64,000 nucleotides of DNA. Source: Diplolepis rosae. Taxonomy: Eukaryota > Arthropoda > Insecta > Hymenoptera > Diplolepididae. Both the position numbers and the translations under genes were made by a program. The stretch spans positions 4,226,001 to 4,290,000 of the forward strand of contig JAPYXD010000308.1 in assembly GCA_030998225.1 (NCBI GenBank), written 5' to 3'. Of the stretch, positions 21,158 to 32,637 are shown piece after piece; positions within the stretch are counted from its first letter, which is position 1, and every line of letters begins with the position of its first letter. The notes under the pieces were generated by a model. The model was not told the origin of the DNA. It searched no databases and was given only the letters and a program-made list of their open reading frames with translations.

Positions 21158-22270
21158 CCGACAGTATGACTTGTGGACGGAGTGATTACCGCCTTTAAGA
21201 TTTTGAAGACTAAACAGCTACTAACGAAAAGACAACCTCCAGAGGTAAATCTGGGGATTATATATTATTGATTATTCCTATAGTGGGAGAGCATTCATAT
21301 TTTCGTGGATCGGCACGTACCTTGCTACTCGATGGTTCGGCACGCGTGTGGCAGCAATGTCATTGACCATACTTGCTGACAATCGCGTAAATGCATGAAC
21401 TCGCGGCGCGTTCCCACACAGGTCATACTATACTATCAGGATCAAAGTCCATTTACGCTCAATGCGGTACATCTTTCTCTCGTCTTTTCAGCTATGTTAC
21501 TCAATATGTATATGTTGACAGGTCGGTGCAATTGTACTAAGTTATAATTGCACTGACTCATCTATTATTTTATACATTAGTTTTTATTCTTATTCTTATA
21601 GTATTTATGTAATACATGTTTTCTACATTTTGGGATATTATTTACGTTATCTTGCGGATCCCCAATAATGTGATTGATGTTATTGATTGATTATCTATTA
21701 TTGGTTATCGCTGATTATTATATACTAGTGTTTGCTTATTTTTATTACCTATTTAACGACTGATGTTAACAATAATGAATATTATTGTTATTTTTTTTCG
21801 TTAAATAATTATTACTGTTTATTTATCTGATTTCCTACATTACCAACGGTAAGGCAGTTTTCATGTTTTATACAACTCGACTACCTTGTCGATCTCGGGT
21901 AATTCCTGACAGTTGTTTCCTACTATTAGTGTTGCAATGAGGAGACATGCATTAGTTATATCCCTAAGAATGAAAATTTTAAATTATCGGGGATGTAACA
22001 CACGTATCCAATTGAGATGCTCTAACTTGCAAAATGATGCTTATATTATCAATCAATGCACCAGTCATTTTTATTCAAATCTGAACGATTGTTATGGCAG
22101 GATTTGTTAATGAACTCGGTTTCCCATAAGGATAGGTGTTAATCGTCTCAAAACGCAATTACTAATTACTCTCCTCCTGTGCACCCTAGGTCCTCAAAAA
22201 TTTAACTGAGTCATTTCTGGTTTAATGTTTAACGGTGATTTCAATTTTATCAATATCCGAACGGTATTCC
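21158..22270. other. No gene seen
   Basis: AT-rich sequence without recognised homology. It is part of the interior of the inverted-repeat element. Confidence 0.4.
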
Positions 22271-22856
22271 CATTTACGACAGTACTACCTTATGTTGTAG
22301 GGAATCTTTTTCTTGAAAAATGATTTGTAATTCATTAAAATCGCATATTTTTTTCCAATAATAATATTGCTATTCTTGAAAGATAAATTATCTATTTTTG
22401 CCTGAGGTTATTTTTCTGATCTTTTAAGTCTCACCCCCTAACTTTGTGTCTTTTGGTATGAAAAAATTGTTCTAATTTTTTGAAATTTTTTGAAAAATAT
22501 TTAGAGGTAGGGCACGACCTTTAAAATACCCCAAAGTGTTAAAAATTCAGTAAGTCCTTGAACTTTACGACGATGATATAAAACTATCATGTGAGCAGTG
22601 TGAAGCCTGCAAATTTTATGTTTGAATTAAATTCACCCCTAAATGATTGAATAATTGAGAGTGAGAAACTTGTCGGATCCCAATTACCCCCAAATAAAGA
22701 GGTTTTAAGTTTGTTTGTGTATAATCATTTTCATTCAAAAAAAGTGATCCAAGAGAGTGCAAGGTATGTCAAGTATTTTTACAGTTATGCGTTTTATATT
22801 AACTTACTTCACTTTTAATTTCAGTGCTTTATTGTGAAATCATAATAAATTTAAAC

Positions 22857-23965
22857 GGTTTTCCAATAGGGACATAACAATTTTATCTATGAATAAAGCA
22901 CAGAAATATTTGAGATATTGAGTTCAAATTTATTGCGGGTGTAGTGCAAGCATTACATTTTATGAATGAAATTCGATATCGGTCATATGACCACCACAAG
23001 CCCGTTTACAGCGGTCGATTCTTTGGACCCAATTTTCCACCACTCTGGCACACATTTCGACCGGAACGTTGGCAATTTCGCGTTGGATGTTGTCTTTGGG
23101 GTCGTCTAAAGATGCTGGCTTGTTGGCATAGACCAGTGACTTGATATGGCCCCATAAAAATAAATACAATGGCGTTAGATCGCATGAATCACATGAATCC
23201 TGGCCACAAATAATCATCCAACATAGCACGACAGCGCTCACCACTACGGCATGAAAACCGCACTAAACAGTCACTTTTTTCGGATGCAACCCTGTCTCAA
23301 GAAGCACATTTGGGTTTGTTGCTGACCAATAACGCATATTTTGCTTATTAACAAAGCCATTGAGCCAGAAATGAGCTTCATCGCTGAAGATGATTTTTCG
23401 ATGAAATTCTTCATTTTCTTCAAGCTTTGCCAGAGCCCAATTGGAGAAGTTTCGGCGTTTCAAATGATCAAGTGGCTTTAGTTCTTGAGTCAATTCAATC
23501 TTGAAAGCATGCAGGCCAAGATCTTTTCGCATAATACGCCACAGTGTCGTTTGAGCGATGCCCAATTCTTGAGAACGACGTGGAATCGACTGATTTGACT
23601 TATTTTGAATCGATGCACTTACGGTTGCGATTATTTCTTCGCTTCGAGCAATACGACGTCTTTTTGGCACCGGTACGTCCAATAGTGTAAATTTGGTCTT
23701 GAATTCATCCACTATAGCACGCACAGCGTGTCGGGTGGGACGATTATTGCGGCCGAAAATTGGAGTAAGCGCTCTTAAAGATGCGACCAACGACTCAGAA
23801 TTTCGGTAGTAATTTTTAATAATTCCCAAACGTTGCTGGTTCTTGAACTTTACCATGATGAAAATGTTGAATTTAACTAACGTTTTGACATTGACAGTTC
23901 ATTAAAGAAGTTTAAGGGTGCGTTCATATAAAGATACGAAATTGTTATGTCCCTATTGGAAAACC
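22857..23965 (-). mobile_element. Tc1/mariner-superfamily transposon, internally deleted
   Basis: The ends are near-perfect inverted repeats of about 27 bp (GGTTTTCCAATAGGGACATAACAATTT). The minus-strand transposase starts MVKFKNQQRLGIIKNYYRN (23856) and shows two helix-turn-helix regions, WRIMRKDLGLHAFKI and the first catalytic aspartate in IIFSDEAHFWLNG. After VTVWCGF the frame shifts and the second aspartate box is missing. The C-terminal frame reads SCDLTPLYLFLWGHIKSLVY, in which the acidic residue expected after LTPL is Y. It ends VENWVQRID. This is the transposase type common in insects with the W-(x)-PLDYFLWG motif. The copy is dead and is nested in the 22408-26337 element. Confidence 0.87.
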
Positions 23966-24080
23966 CTTTATTATTCTTAATGATTTGAAATTGCATTTTC
24001 TTTTTTTCAAAGCAGATGCGTTGTACGAGAAGCACAACATTTTGAGGATAGAGCTCGAATTCCAACTCGACAAGAGCAGC

Positions 24081-25780
24081 ATTGTATTATAAAACTGACA
24101 AATTTGTATGAAATATGGCACGAATTGAAAAAACTTCACGTGAGAAAACCTAATTTACAGAAAGAACAAAATTTTATTGATTCTGCAGATTATTTGTTCG
24201 ATATTGCTTATGCTTATGCAATGGGAATGATAAAGGTCCAAGAAGACAAAGATTTTCTTCTGGCGGAGAGAGAAAAAGGGAGGCTTTGATCTATCATTGA
24301 ATCTACCGACGTCCTAAGTGTTCAAGTGGAATGATTCAAAGTTTCAAAAAACAAAAACTGTCAACTGATGGAAACAACCAACTGTCCGTTCCTTCATCGT
24401 TGATAGAAGCGGAGTGTGAGAGGGATGATGTGGATGCAAGTTTAGACAGTCCAAATGAGGTAAGTATTTTATTGAAATTTCATCGAAATTGTTAGAATTC
24501 CTTTAATATTAAATACACTTTTTGTAGGAAAGCTTAGGACATAACTTAGGTATGTATTATAATTGAAGTGCAATAAGTTATTCTGTTAAATCAATTATAT
24601 GTTTAAAAACGAGATACTCGTGAAAAAATAAATTTATATTCAGACGATATCAACTTAAGTCGATTAACAATACGGAGAGTCCGACAGAAGGAACCTAAAA
24701 AGTTTGCTGGAAGTTTAAAAGATGGCTTGAAAGAAAACGGGTGCTTACAAATTCATTGGGACGGAAAAATGTTTTTAGACCTTACTGGTAAAGAGATGCT
24801 TGATCGTTTACCTGTTGTGATTTCTGGTGCAGGAGAATGTCAACTTTTGAGTGTACTCAAATTACAAAGTAGCACTGGAGAAGCTCAAGCTTTAGCTATA
24901 TACGGAGAAAAATGGAGGGTCAGCCTGAATATCTAAAGAGTCAGGTCGACCGAATATGATGATCGACTATAGAACAGCCTTCTGGATAATAAAACTGGTC
25001 ATCTGTAGAGGGTCAGAAAAAAATAATCGATTTGATCGTTCTTGAGGGTCGAAATGAAAATTTAAAACAAGATATTCAACTTGATCATCCCAGAGAATCG
25101 GTTTGATTATCTTGATAGTGTGACTGTTTCTCTGTGGTAATCAAGCTGATCATAAATCGAGAGTCTCCCTGATTATGTCCATAAAATTATGGAAGGACTA
25201 TTTGATTTTCTCCGTGTAGCTTCAGCAATAGAAAGGTAGAACTTGGTTCATCGTGTTGTTGGACTTTGCTTCAATATTACCAGCTATAATACTGGCAGAT
25301 TCAACAGAGTATGTGTTCATTTAAAGCAAAAGTTTGGAAAAAACTTATTGCACTTCGCATGCAAGCACCACATGACAGACATTATTTTGCGAAATGTTTT
25401 TCAGGAATGCTTGGGTTGTACTTCAGGTCCAGATGTAACATTATGTAACATTTTGTAGCATTTGCAATTTCTTGGAACATAATAAATGATTCTTAGTATG
25501 AATCTTATTTAACTGATGAAAAAATGTCTGCTTTGCTCAAATTTGAAGCTGCATCTACAATCAAATTTGCCGAAACACTACTTGAGAGACAAAATTTACC
25601 TTGTAAAGACTATCGAGGGTTTTCAGAGCTGACGATCATTTTGCTTGAAGAAATTCCTCCACGTGGTATGAAGTAGAGTTCCTGGGGCAATGCACCACGC
25701 GAGATGGATGGCAAAAGCGATATATTCTGTAAAAATATGGACATTTCGCAGGCAGTTCCACCTAAATTCTTGAGAAACTT
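24081..25780 (+). pseudogene. Decayed transposase-like protein of unassigned superfamily
   Basis: Recognisable blocks in order are YEIWHELKKLHVRKPN and FIDSADYLFDIAYAYAMGMI with VQEDKDFLLAEREKGR (24104-24289). Next come LKENGCLQIHWDGKMFLDLT, LDRLPVVISGAGECQLL and STGEAQALAIYGEKW (24727-24915), VGLCFNITSYNTGRFN with LLHFACKHHMTDIIL and SGPDVTL (25260-25440), and DYRGFSELTIILLEEIPPRG with AREMDGKSDIF (25605-25720). I recall these blocks from high-copy uncharacterised proteins of insects and cnidarians. The CFNITSYNTG block looks like a catalytic CFDTTASNTG motif in which the aspartate is replaced by N. Several shifts and a substituted key residue mean no activity. It is the likely enzyme of the enclosing inverted-repeat element. 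Confidence 0.6.
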
Positions 25781-26337
25781 ATAGGGAACAGTATCCCAAC
25801 TGTAATAAAAATGTTCTTCAAAAACGTTATAAAATTAGCAAACAAAGTTTAACATGAATCAACTGTATTGAATCAACTATATATTTGAAAGAAAAAGTTT
25901 TTGAGAAAGAAAATGTGATTTTTCATGGATTATTAAGGGTGAAAAAAAGAAATGTTTATTTGAAAGTCGCTATTTTTCATATTTGTATAATAAAAATTGT
26001 TATACAGTTTGCTACTCAAACATTCAGAAAAGACACTTAAAAAGTACTTTTTAATGTCTTAAGTGGTGAATTTTGGCAAAGTTAAGGATGAATTTAATTA
26101 AAAAATAAAATTTTCAGGCTTCATACTGCTCACATGATAGTTTTACACCATCGTTGTTAAGTTTTCATGATTCTTTATAAATTCAAGGACCTATTGAATT
26201 TCTAACGCATGGAGGTACTTTAAAGGTCGTGCCCTACCTCTAAGCATTTTTTAATAAATTTTAAAAAATTAGGACAATTTTTTCTCACCAAAAGACACAC
26301 AGTTAGGGAGTGAGACTTAAAAAAATCAGAAAAATAA

Positions 26338-28543
26338 TTTTTTTTGGACCACCCCAATGCATATGTTTTGATTTGATTTTTAAAAATTCCTTTGAAAACG
26401 CATCCATTTTTCTTTGGACTGCAAGCCTTGGTTCCATCTTTACGATTGTGAATATCAAGGACGAAATACTAGTGCCGTGATGAGAATGTTTTTTTAAAGT
26501 CGAAGAAAATTTGAGAAAAGTAAATTTGCATCAACAATATTATGATACTTAATTAAGTTATGGTTCAATTTTGAAGAGGGGTTCATCATGTTGTTATCTT
26601 CTTAGGACAAATTGTCCTCACTATCGCGATGCGGACGACTGATAATTCATTCATCGACACTGTATTGCATAGAGTTCACAGACGATTCAGACTCCTTAGT
26701 AGGAAACTTTGTTACTTCAACCAGTTTGACATTCGTTTTGACAATTTGTAACACTCGTTCTCAGCCTTAGATCTGTCACTGTTTTTTAACGTTACATGCT
26801 GTGATATCCTAAAATTCAAAAGCATCCAACGTTGACGATTTCACATATAATTAAAAAGTCACTCAAATAGCTGAGTCACATTTCCTCTACCTTTGCGCGA
26901 TTACCATCCGCAACATTGATACAAGAACTTCTAAGCGATAAATACTCGATTGCTCCGATCAATTACTGTAATGATTTAATTGAATTGCTTGGAAGAAAAA
27001 TGTCGATTTAATTTTTGAAAACTCAAAATACGCTGCGTGTGATAAGTTTTGCAATAAAGTGTCTGGTCAGAAGAAAAAAATTAAGACTGAAGAAGAGAAG
27101 CATTATAGTGACAGCCCAACGAACAATCGTTGTTTACGACTTTTTGTGTGGAAATGTAGAGTTCTTCATCACAAGAAGGAGAATCTCGATGTGGAAAACG
27201 AAAAGGATGATTTGGAATAAACTTTACAAAAAAAAATGTCAGGTTATTTTTGTGTAAAAATGTTCATAAATGTTTTCTAGCATGCTACTATTGAATTCTC
27301 TAACATTTTTTTTGCTCGTCAAAATCAGTCAAGCCATTCTCGAGAAAAACGGCTTTTTCGATTTTATTTCTAACCCCCATAAAAATCATTTCTGGAAGAT
27401 AATACTCCAGGGTATTTCACTACCGATTCCTGTCATCTTATGATGAAAATATGGACCTTATCAGGCCGAGGGCAGCACATACATACTTATCCTGCTATGC
27501 CCTGTTCCATTCTTGTTAAATGTTACTGCTAGTTGGACACGCGACACATAAATTATCAAGTTTTCAGATCATACCTTCTATTTTTATGGATTTTGTTAGG
27601 TTTCGAATTTCTCGAGTGGTTATCACTATGTGTACCCGGAGGTCTAAAGGGGCTAACTCACAATTAGATTTCGTATCTCTCGCAAATATTGGAACAGTAA
27701 TGAATTTTTCATTATTAATATTCGTCCGGATCGTGTACCATATTTCTCGTTGCTGCGACGATGTTCGCGACGATTTTCACGTTGTCGCATTTTACTCTAT
27801 CAATTTCACACGTATCCAAATGATTATTTTACTAAAATTTTTTCTAAACTCCACAGAACACGATTCTCGCTACACTTTTGAGAGTTTTCGCAATAAAAAT
27901 TATTTATCACTGAAAAACCGAGAGACAATGCAAATAGGTCACGATTATTTTGGAAATTCTGGCTTGATGAGGCAGATTTCCGCAAAATTCTCTATATTAG
28001 TTACACTTAGTTATACTGTGCAACTGGTAAATGGACACTGAATATTGATCTGTCAAATAACCCACGGACACCACTTGGAACTCAGATCTTCCATAGGACT
28101 CTGTATGGGGTTAGCCCCTTTTGACCACTGGGTATCCTTCGGGTTAGCTCCAGGACCGCTTTTGAAAGTTTATAACATTTTTTTTTCATATTTCAAAATT
28201 TCCCGAAAACCTCTATGCACGGAATGTTTCGAATTTTTTAAAAATGTAAAAAAGTTCATTTTCAACAAAATGGAGGTTAGCCTCTTTTGTTAGCGGGCCC
28301 TTCATATATTGGCATTTTATTGTCTGCCAAGAGAAAAACAGACAATAGGGCAGAACATTTAGAAGCGGGCCTGATTAACGATCTCACTCTCACAGCTATT
28401 TCCACAAATTAGCACATAGTATTCTCGCGTATCTCTCCCTGGATTATTCCCTGAGCTTAAGTTCATAATTTTTCATGTCTATTACGTTTGGAGAATTCTT
28501 TTCTTCGTGAACTTAAAGATTCAACCACGTGTTGCTGCTATTA
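26338..28543. other. Intronic DNA with one possible coding relic
   Basis: No named element. At 27017-27235 one frame reads NSKYAACDKFCNKVSGQKKK, TEEEKHYSDSPTNNRC and ENLDVENEKDDLE before a stop. This is protein-like in composition, but I do not recognise it. An imperfect inverted pair, gtacccggaggtctaaaggggctaac (27632) and gttagccccttttgaccactgggtat (28107), brackets about 500 bp and may be the ends of an unrecognised element. Confidence 0.35.
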
Positions 28544-29914
28544 TTGGGTTGGCAACAAAGTCATTTCGTTTTTTTCATGATTTTCAAAGCAAGTTTATTA
28601 TTACAAATAGCAAACATTAATCAATTATGTATTGACTATTTTGTTCAATGACCTTTTGTCCATCTTTCAGTCAGCTTCATCAACTTTGAAGTCAACAGTC
28701 AACTTTCGTAGAAAGTTTGGTTCTTAGAAGCATAAACTAAATCAACTCATTTCTGACAGCTTCATTTGAATCGAATGTTTTTCCATTCAAATGGTTTTAA
28801 AGTGAACGGAATAAAAGATAAACGGATGGTGCAAGTTCAGGACTATATGGTGGATGAAGAATCATTCCCCAGCCTAACTCCAATAATTTTTTGCGAGTGA
28901 CCAAAGATGTATGTGGTCTGGCGTTATCTTGATGGAATATGACGCCTTTACGAGTTGCCAGTTCTGGATGCTTTTTCTTGATTTCTTTGTCCAATTTCAT
29001 TAGCTGGCGACAGTAGACATTCGAATTCATGGTTTTGTTCCTTGGGAGCAGCTCAGAATAAACAATACCTTTGAAATCCAATCAAACACTCAGCATAACC
29101 TTCTTTTGATGAATATCAGCTTTTGATGTCGATTGTGCAGGCTCATCTCGCTTGCTTCATGATCTTTTTCGCACTACGTTATCGTAAACAACCCATTTTT
29201 CATCGCCCCTTATCATTGGTTTTAAAAATGGACCGGTTTCGTTACGTTTTAGCAGTGAATCGCAAATAGAAATTCGTTTGGTGAGTTGAATTTCGTTCAA
29301 CTTGTGAGGAACCTAAATATCAAGTTTATTAACGTAACCAAGTTGTTTGAAACGACATTTTGAGGGGTTCCCTCTATGAAACGCCCGGAACAAAGGTTCT
29401 TTTTAATTATTTTCGTTTGTCAAGAAAGAAACGATATACATCCATGATCTTTTACATTTATTTCAAGCTACTTCTGAACAACATTGCAAAAAAAAACCAA
29501 GTCAATTTATTATCAACAAAATAAAATGTAGTTGAGGTCAATCGGTTGAAAACTTTTTGTGTAATCCTGCACGCCAGTTTGAAAAATGTGGTTTTGAGAA
29601 AACGCGCTCCAAAGCTTTTGTAAGATATAATTAGATCATAACAAAATATACAGAGGTCAATTCCTAATCTGCTACTCCCGGTCGATAGTAATAAAGTAAC
29701 ATGTGACGAAAATGACCAACTGGAATCTCCATTTCAAATTAATGCAAAACAATAAATAAACAACAAAACTTGAAACTTTTTTTTATTGAATAATCTATGA
29801 AACGTCAGCTGTCAAATACCATATGCGGTCTGAAGTTTGCAATGAAGAAGAACGACTTCGAACGTCTAACGTCATCTAGCGGAAAAAAGCGAAATGACTT
29901 TGTCGCCAACACAA
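28544..29914 (-). mobile_element. mariner DNA transposon, inactive
   Basis: This is a 1371-bp element with TA on both sides (28542-28543, 29915-29916). The terminal inverted repeats are TTGGGTTGGCAACAAAGTCA at the left and TTGTGTTGGCGACAAAGTCA in reverse complement at the right, so they carry a few mismatches. On the minus strand the best open part (29081-28797) reads DFKGIVYSELLPRNKTMN, GVIFHQDNARPHTSLVTRK (second catalytic aspartate) and HPPYSPELAPSVYLLFRSL. In active mariners the last box is SPDLAPSDYHLF, so the third catalytic aspartate is changed to V here. The N-terminal half is present only as interrupted pieces. Full length and flanking TA show a simple insertion that later decayed. 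Confidence 0.9.
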
Positions 29915-29919
29915 TAGAT

Positions 29920-29935
29920 CCCCCCCCCCCCCCCC
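29920..29935 (+). repeat. Poly-C run of 16
   Basis: An uninterrupted run of 16 C directly follows the mariner end. Such runs are rare in AT-rich DNA and prone to length change and sequencing error. Confidence 0.95.
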
Positions 29936-30626
29936 AAGTTTCAACAATTCCTTTTATTTTGAATTGAGTTAAATTAATATAAATCAATCATTATTAATTT
30001 TATAATTAATTTTAAAATTATTCCTTTTCATTATATTTAACTGGGACCCTTCCCCGAAATTAATTTCATTTTGGAAATTATTAAGGAATCTACCCCTAGT
30101 GATTTTAAGAACTAGAAAGCTCTATTGCACCACTTTTGGGAATTATGATTGAATCTGTGTTAAAATTTTAAATGTTACAAACAAAATGAGCTTTACTAAT
30201 TAACACCAAACCCTCCCCTCCATCATCATTTAAAATAAGATTTTGAGATAAACTAGTAAATTATTTTAAAATTTTGAGATATTTTATTTATCGTTTTGAA
30301 TTTTGGAACACAGGTTCTGCATTTAGTTGAATTTTGAGTTCTCGTTTTCAGTAATTGAATTATAAAAAAATCCAAAGAATCCGATCGTTTAACAAATCAA
30401 AATTTCGATTAGCCATTATTTCTATACGGCAAATGCAATATTATTCAAATATATGATATCAACTCAATATTTTAAAGCTAGAATGAAGTTTAGTAAGTTA
30501 ATCGATGTGATTCAGCTGTGACAGATCTGAGCTTTCAGGCCCCAATATAATATCTCAATATATTACGCCATAATTAAATTGAAATTAAGTTTAAATGAAA
30601 ACCTGAATTTTGAAATTCAGACTTAC
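29936..30626. other. Intronic DNA, no gene seen
   Basis: AT-rich sequence with no recognised repeat or coding pattern. It is the start of the intron following the exon at 30627-30920. Confidence 0.5.
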
Positions 30627-30920
30627 CTTGGGATTAGAATTTGCATTCAAACACGATAGATGAATGAATCGTTCGACTCCACTCTGTTTACAAATTCTTG
30701 CAAGTGTTCTTGCGCCTTCCACGTGCACATCTTCAAAAGTAAAATTCTTAGTTTCATATTCTCTCCCTACTAAATTAATGACTACATTGGAGTATTTAAC
30801 ACATCTGTATATAGATTCTTCATCTCGAATATCAAATGGATGAAACAGTATCTGTCCAAGATCACCCATCGGCTTTAAGTGCATGCAGTCATAATGGTCT
30901 CCTCGATATGGAAGAATCAT
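30627..30920 (-). CDS. NDUFA9: NDUFA9 (complex I 39 kDa subunit), internal exon
   Basis: This 294-bp exon has 98 whole codons, with the acceptor tttttgcag before A30920 and donor AAG|gtaagt after 30627. It reads [80 protein letters not shown] and [18 protein letters not shown]. This is the cofactor-binding half of NDUFA9: after the GxxGxxG strand (missing, upstream exon) come the MILPYRG strand, the NVVINLVGR strand and the RFIHLS strand of the Rossmann fold. NDUFA9 sits in the matrix arm of complex I and binds NADPH. The reading frame is intact and both splice sites are canonical. The exon with the mitochondrial targeting peptide and the glycine motif was not found to the right, so the preceding intron is long or the exon is outside the window. 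Confidence 0.95.
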
Positions 30921-31401
30921 CTGCAAAAATTCGTAACTAACTAATTTAAAAATTAATGTATTCTACTCACGCTTTTAGTAAAATATTATTTTTCATTAAT
31001 ATTATCACCACCAGAATGTTTTCATTGAAATTGACAGATGTCAATTGCGTCATTTGCGGGAACTTTTTATTTACTTCTTCAATTTGAAGAAATCTGAAGC
31101 TGAGGCGCACCAACTGCTTGTAGAAACATATGGTGAGGTTGTCTTAAGGGGGGAATTAAATGTAAGCGCCTCAAAATCAGTCATATTTTAAAAATTTTTT
31201 TGAAGGTGATAAAATAATTTTATTGTTTTAAATTTTTAATATAACTTTATTTAACCTTTCTGAAGTATAAACAAATTTTTATTTTTTTATTTCCTTCCAA
31301 AATGGCCGCTCAGTATAATTTTTCGTCTGTCGTCTTCGGCGCGAGGTCCAAAAGTGCTCTATTTATCACACATTAACTATTGATCTGAAACAATAGTATA
31401 T

Positions 31402-31538
31402 TACGTGCCTAGGCGCACAATGAGGGTTATTGCGTGACGAGCGACAATGCTCGCAGGAGATCGAAGCCGAGGCGCGATCAGTCCTGCGAGCATTGTCGCG
31501 AGTCTCGTAACTTCCCGAATCGTGTGCATTGGCACGTA
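31402..31538. repeat. Long hairpin, MITE-like
   Basis: The outer ends are TACGTGCC and GGCACGTA. The inner stem CGACAATGCTCGCAGGA pairs perfectly with TCCTGCGAGCATTGTCG, around an inner GATCG/CGATC stem and a short loop. The middle of the arms is imperfect. It is GC-rich in an AT-rich setting, has no coding capacity and lies within the TTAA element. Confidence 0.8.
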
Positions 31539-31759
31539 TTCTATTTTATGTGACTTCGGTGCGGATACGAGTTTTTATGCGGACACTCGAATCTAATCTA
31601 GTATTGTAGTTGTTTGCGGCGCTAGTCATTACAATTGATATTTCGCTACTAGTCCCAGCCATTTTGATTTTATCGATCTTGTGTAGTAGTAGCTTGTTGT
31701 AATAGAGCATGCGCAGTTCAAATGCACAAGGCTTTGTCGGTAGGGTGCTAACGCTGTAC

Positions 31760-31790
31760 GAAGAAGAAAAAGAAGAAAAAGAAGAAGATT
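31760..31790 (+). repeat. GAA/GAAAAA-rich simple repeat
   Basis: The sequence is cgaagaagaaaaagaagaaaaag followed by aagaag, a simple purine tract. Confidence 0.8.
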
Positions 31791-32637
31791 TTGCTCCGCT
31801 GTAAGACTATATGCGCATGCGCAGTTCAATTTTTACATTATATTCCTCTGTAACGGAATGCACAACATTCCGTTACTCTCAGCTGTAACGGAAAAATGAG
31901 TTTCCGCGCCAGAGGCACATCAAAAATTTTAATTTCTTTCTTTATACAACATATTAACGGGAAGGATAAACCTATAACACTAAAAAAGAAACTTGAAATT
32001 CAATATAAAATAAGTTAGAATTTTGGGCTATTTTTTCGACATTTTTGACCCCCAAAAAGTATTTTATTATTGCGAAATATCTAAAATTTTAGGTTTATCC
32101 TTCCGATATTAATGTAGAGAAAAGCCTCTCAAACTTTCAGACATATCGGTCGATAACTTTTCGAGTTTCAACACAAGCAGTTTTTAAAAATACAGTTTCG
32201 AGATAATCGCGTTTAAAGTTTTAGTACAGTATAACGACCAGTTTTAGTTACTTACCAATTAATCTGCAATCCTAGGTCCATACAATAGTCCTTCTAAGTC
32301 TTCAAAAAACTGATTTTCTTTAATCTGCTGCTGTTTGCGAGCTGTACGATTTTTTGAAATTTTTACATGGATTTCCCCCCTTAAGTGATAGAAGTTGTCG
32401 TGAGTGGTTTCAAAAGTTTTAGAATGGTAAATTTGACATCGAAGACAAACAACGTAGCAGAAGGCCCAAAAGTGTACGAAGACGCGGAATTGGAAGCATT
32501 ATTGGATCAAGATACGTGCCAAACGGAAGAAGAACAATATGATGGAAAATGCTTCGAATGAAATATAAGATTCCGTTCTTTTACAATAAATGCTCAATTT
32601 TTGACAAAAAACGGTGGAAACTTAATTATACACCTGA

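Larger units (their letters stand above)
17938..22405. mobile_element. Inverted-repeat element enclosing nested insertions
   Basis: The sequence cctcaggcaaaa...tcaagaatagcaatattattatt at about 17943-17992 recurs inverted at about 22345-22405. The 15-mer aaggtagtactgtcg at about 18314 recurs inverted at about 22275. Outer and inner pairs are in consistent order, so they look like the two arms of one foldback-type element about 4.5 kb long, much of it later insertions. No transposase or target duplication was found. The right arm abuts the element starting at 22408. Confidence 0.5.
22408..26337 (+). mobile_element. 3.9-kb element with about 240-bp terminal inverted repeats
   Basis: The left arm (22408-22640) and the right arm (26090-26337) are diverged reverse complements. 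They share ttatttttctgat, agtctcac-ccctaac, gtcttttggt, and gaggtagggcacgacctttaaa. They also share catgatagttttac/taaaactatcatgtgagcag and a gcttca(t/c)actgctcac segment. Between them lie pieces of a transposon-type protein in the same orientation (24081-25780) and a nested Tc1/mariner-type element (22857-23965). Removing the nested element leaves about 2.8 kb, a normal size for a DNA transposon. The target duplication could not be defined. Confidence 0.75.
31148..32380. mobile_element. TTAA-flanked nonautonomous element (piggyBac type)
   Basis: TTAA is duplicated at 31144-31147 and 32381-32384. The ends are GGGGGGAATTAAATGTAA and, in reverse complement, GGGGGGAAATCCATGTAA. No transposase frame exists in the 1233 bp. 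The insertion lies in a leucine codon of the mariner, and removing it with one TTAA restores the frame, which proves the boundaries. Confidence 0.85.
31018..32637 (+). mobile_element. mariner deletion derivative, split by a TTAA element
   Basis: The left part reads RELFIYFFNLKKSEAEAHQL and LVETYGEVVL. After the insertion 31148-32380 the same frame resumes SDRSCREWFQKF, then (after a stop) NGKFDIEDKQRSRRPKVYED and AELEALLDQDTCQTEEEQYD. This is the N-terminal DNA-binding domain of a mariner transposase. The catalytic part is deleted and the text runs directly into the right terminal repeat (ggtggaaacttaattatacacctga, then TA). The left terminal repeat was not recognised. A shorter copy of the same family is at 45185-45630. 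Confidence 0.8.

Noticed and set aside
27520..28041. 173-codon open frame as a gene
   Set aside because: Despite its length the text has no domain pattern, no splice context and lies between weak inverted repeats. I could not support it as coding.
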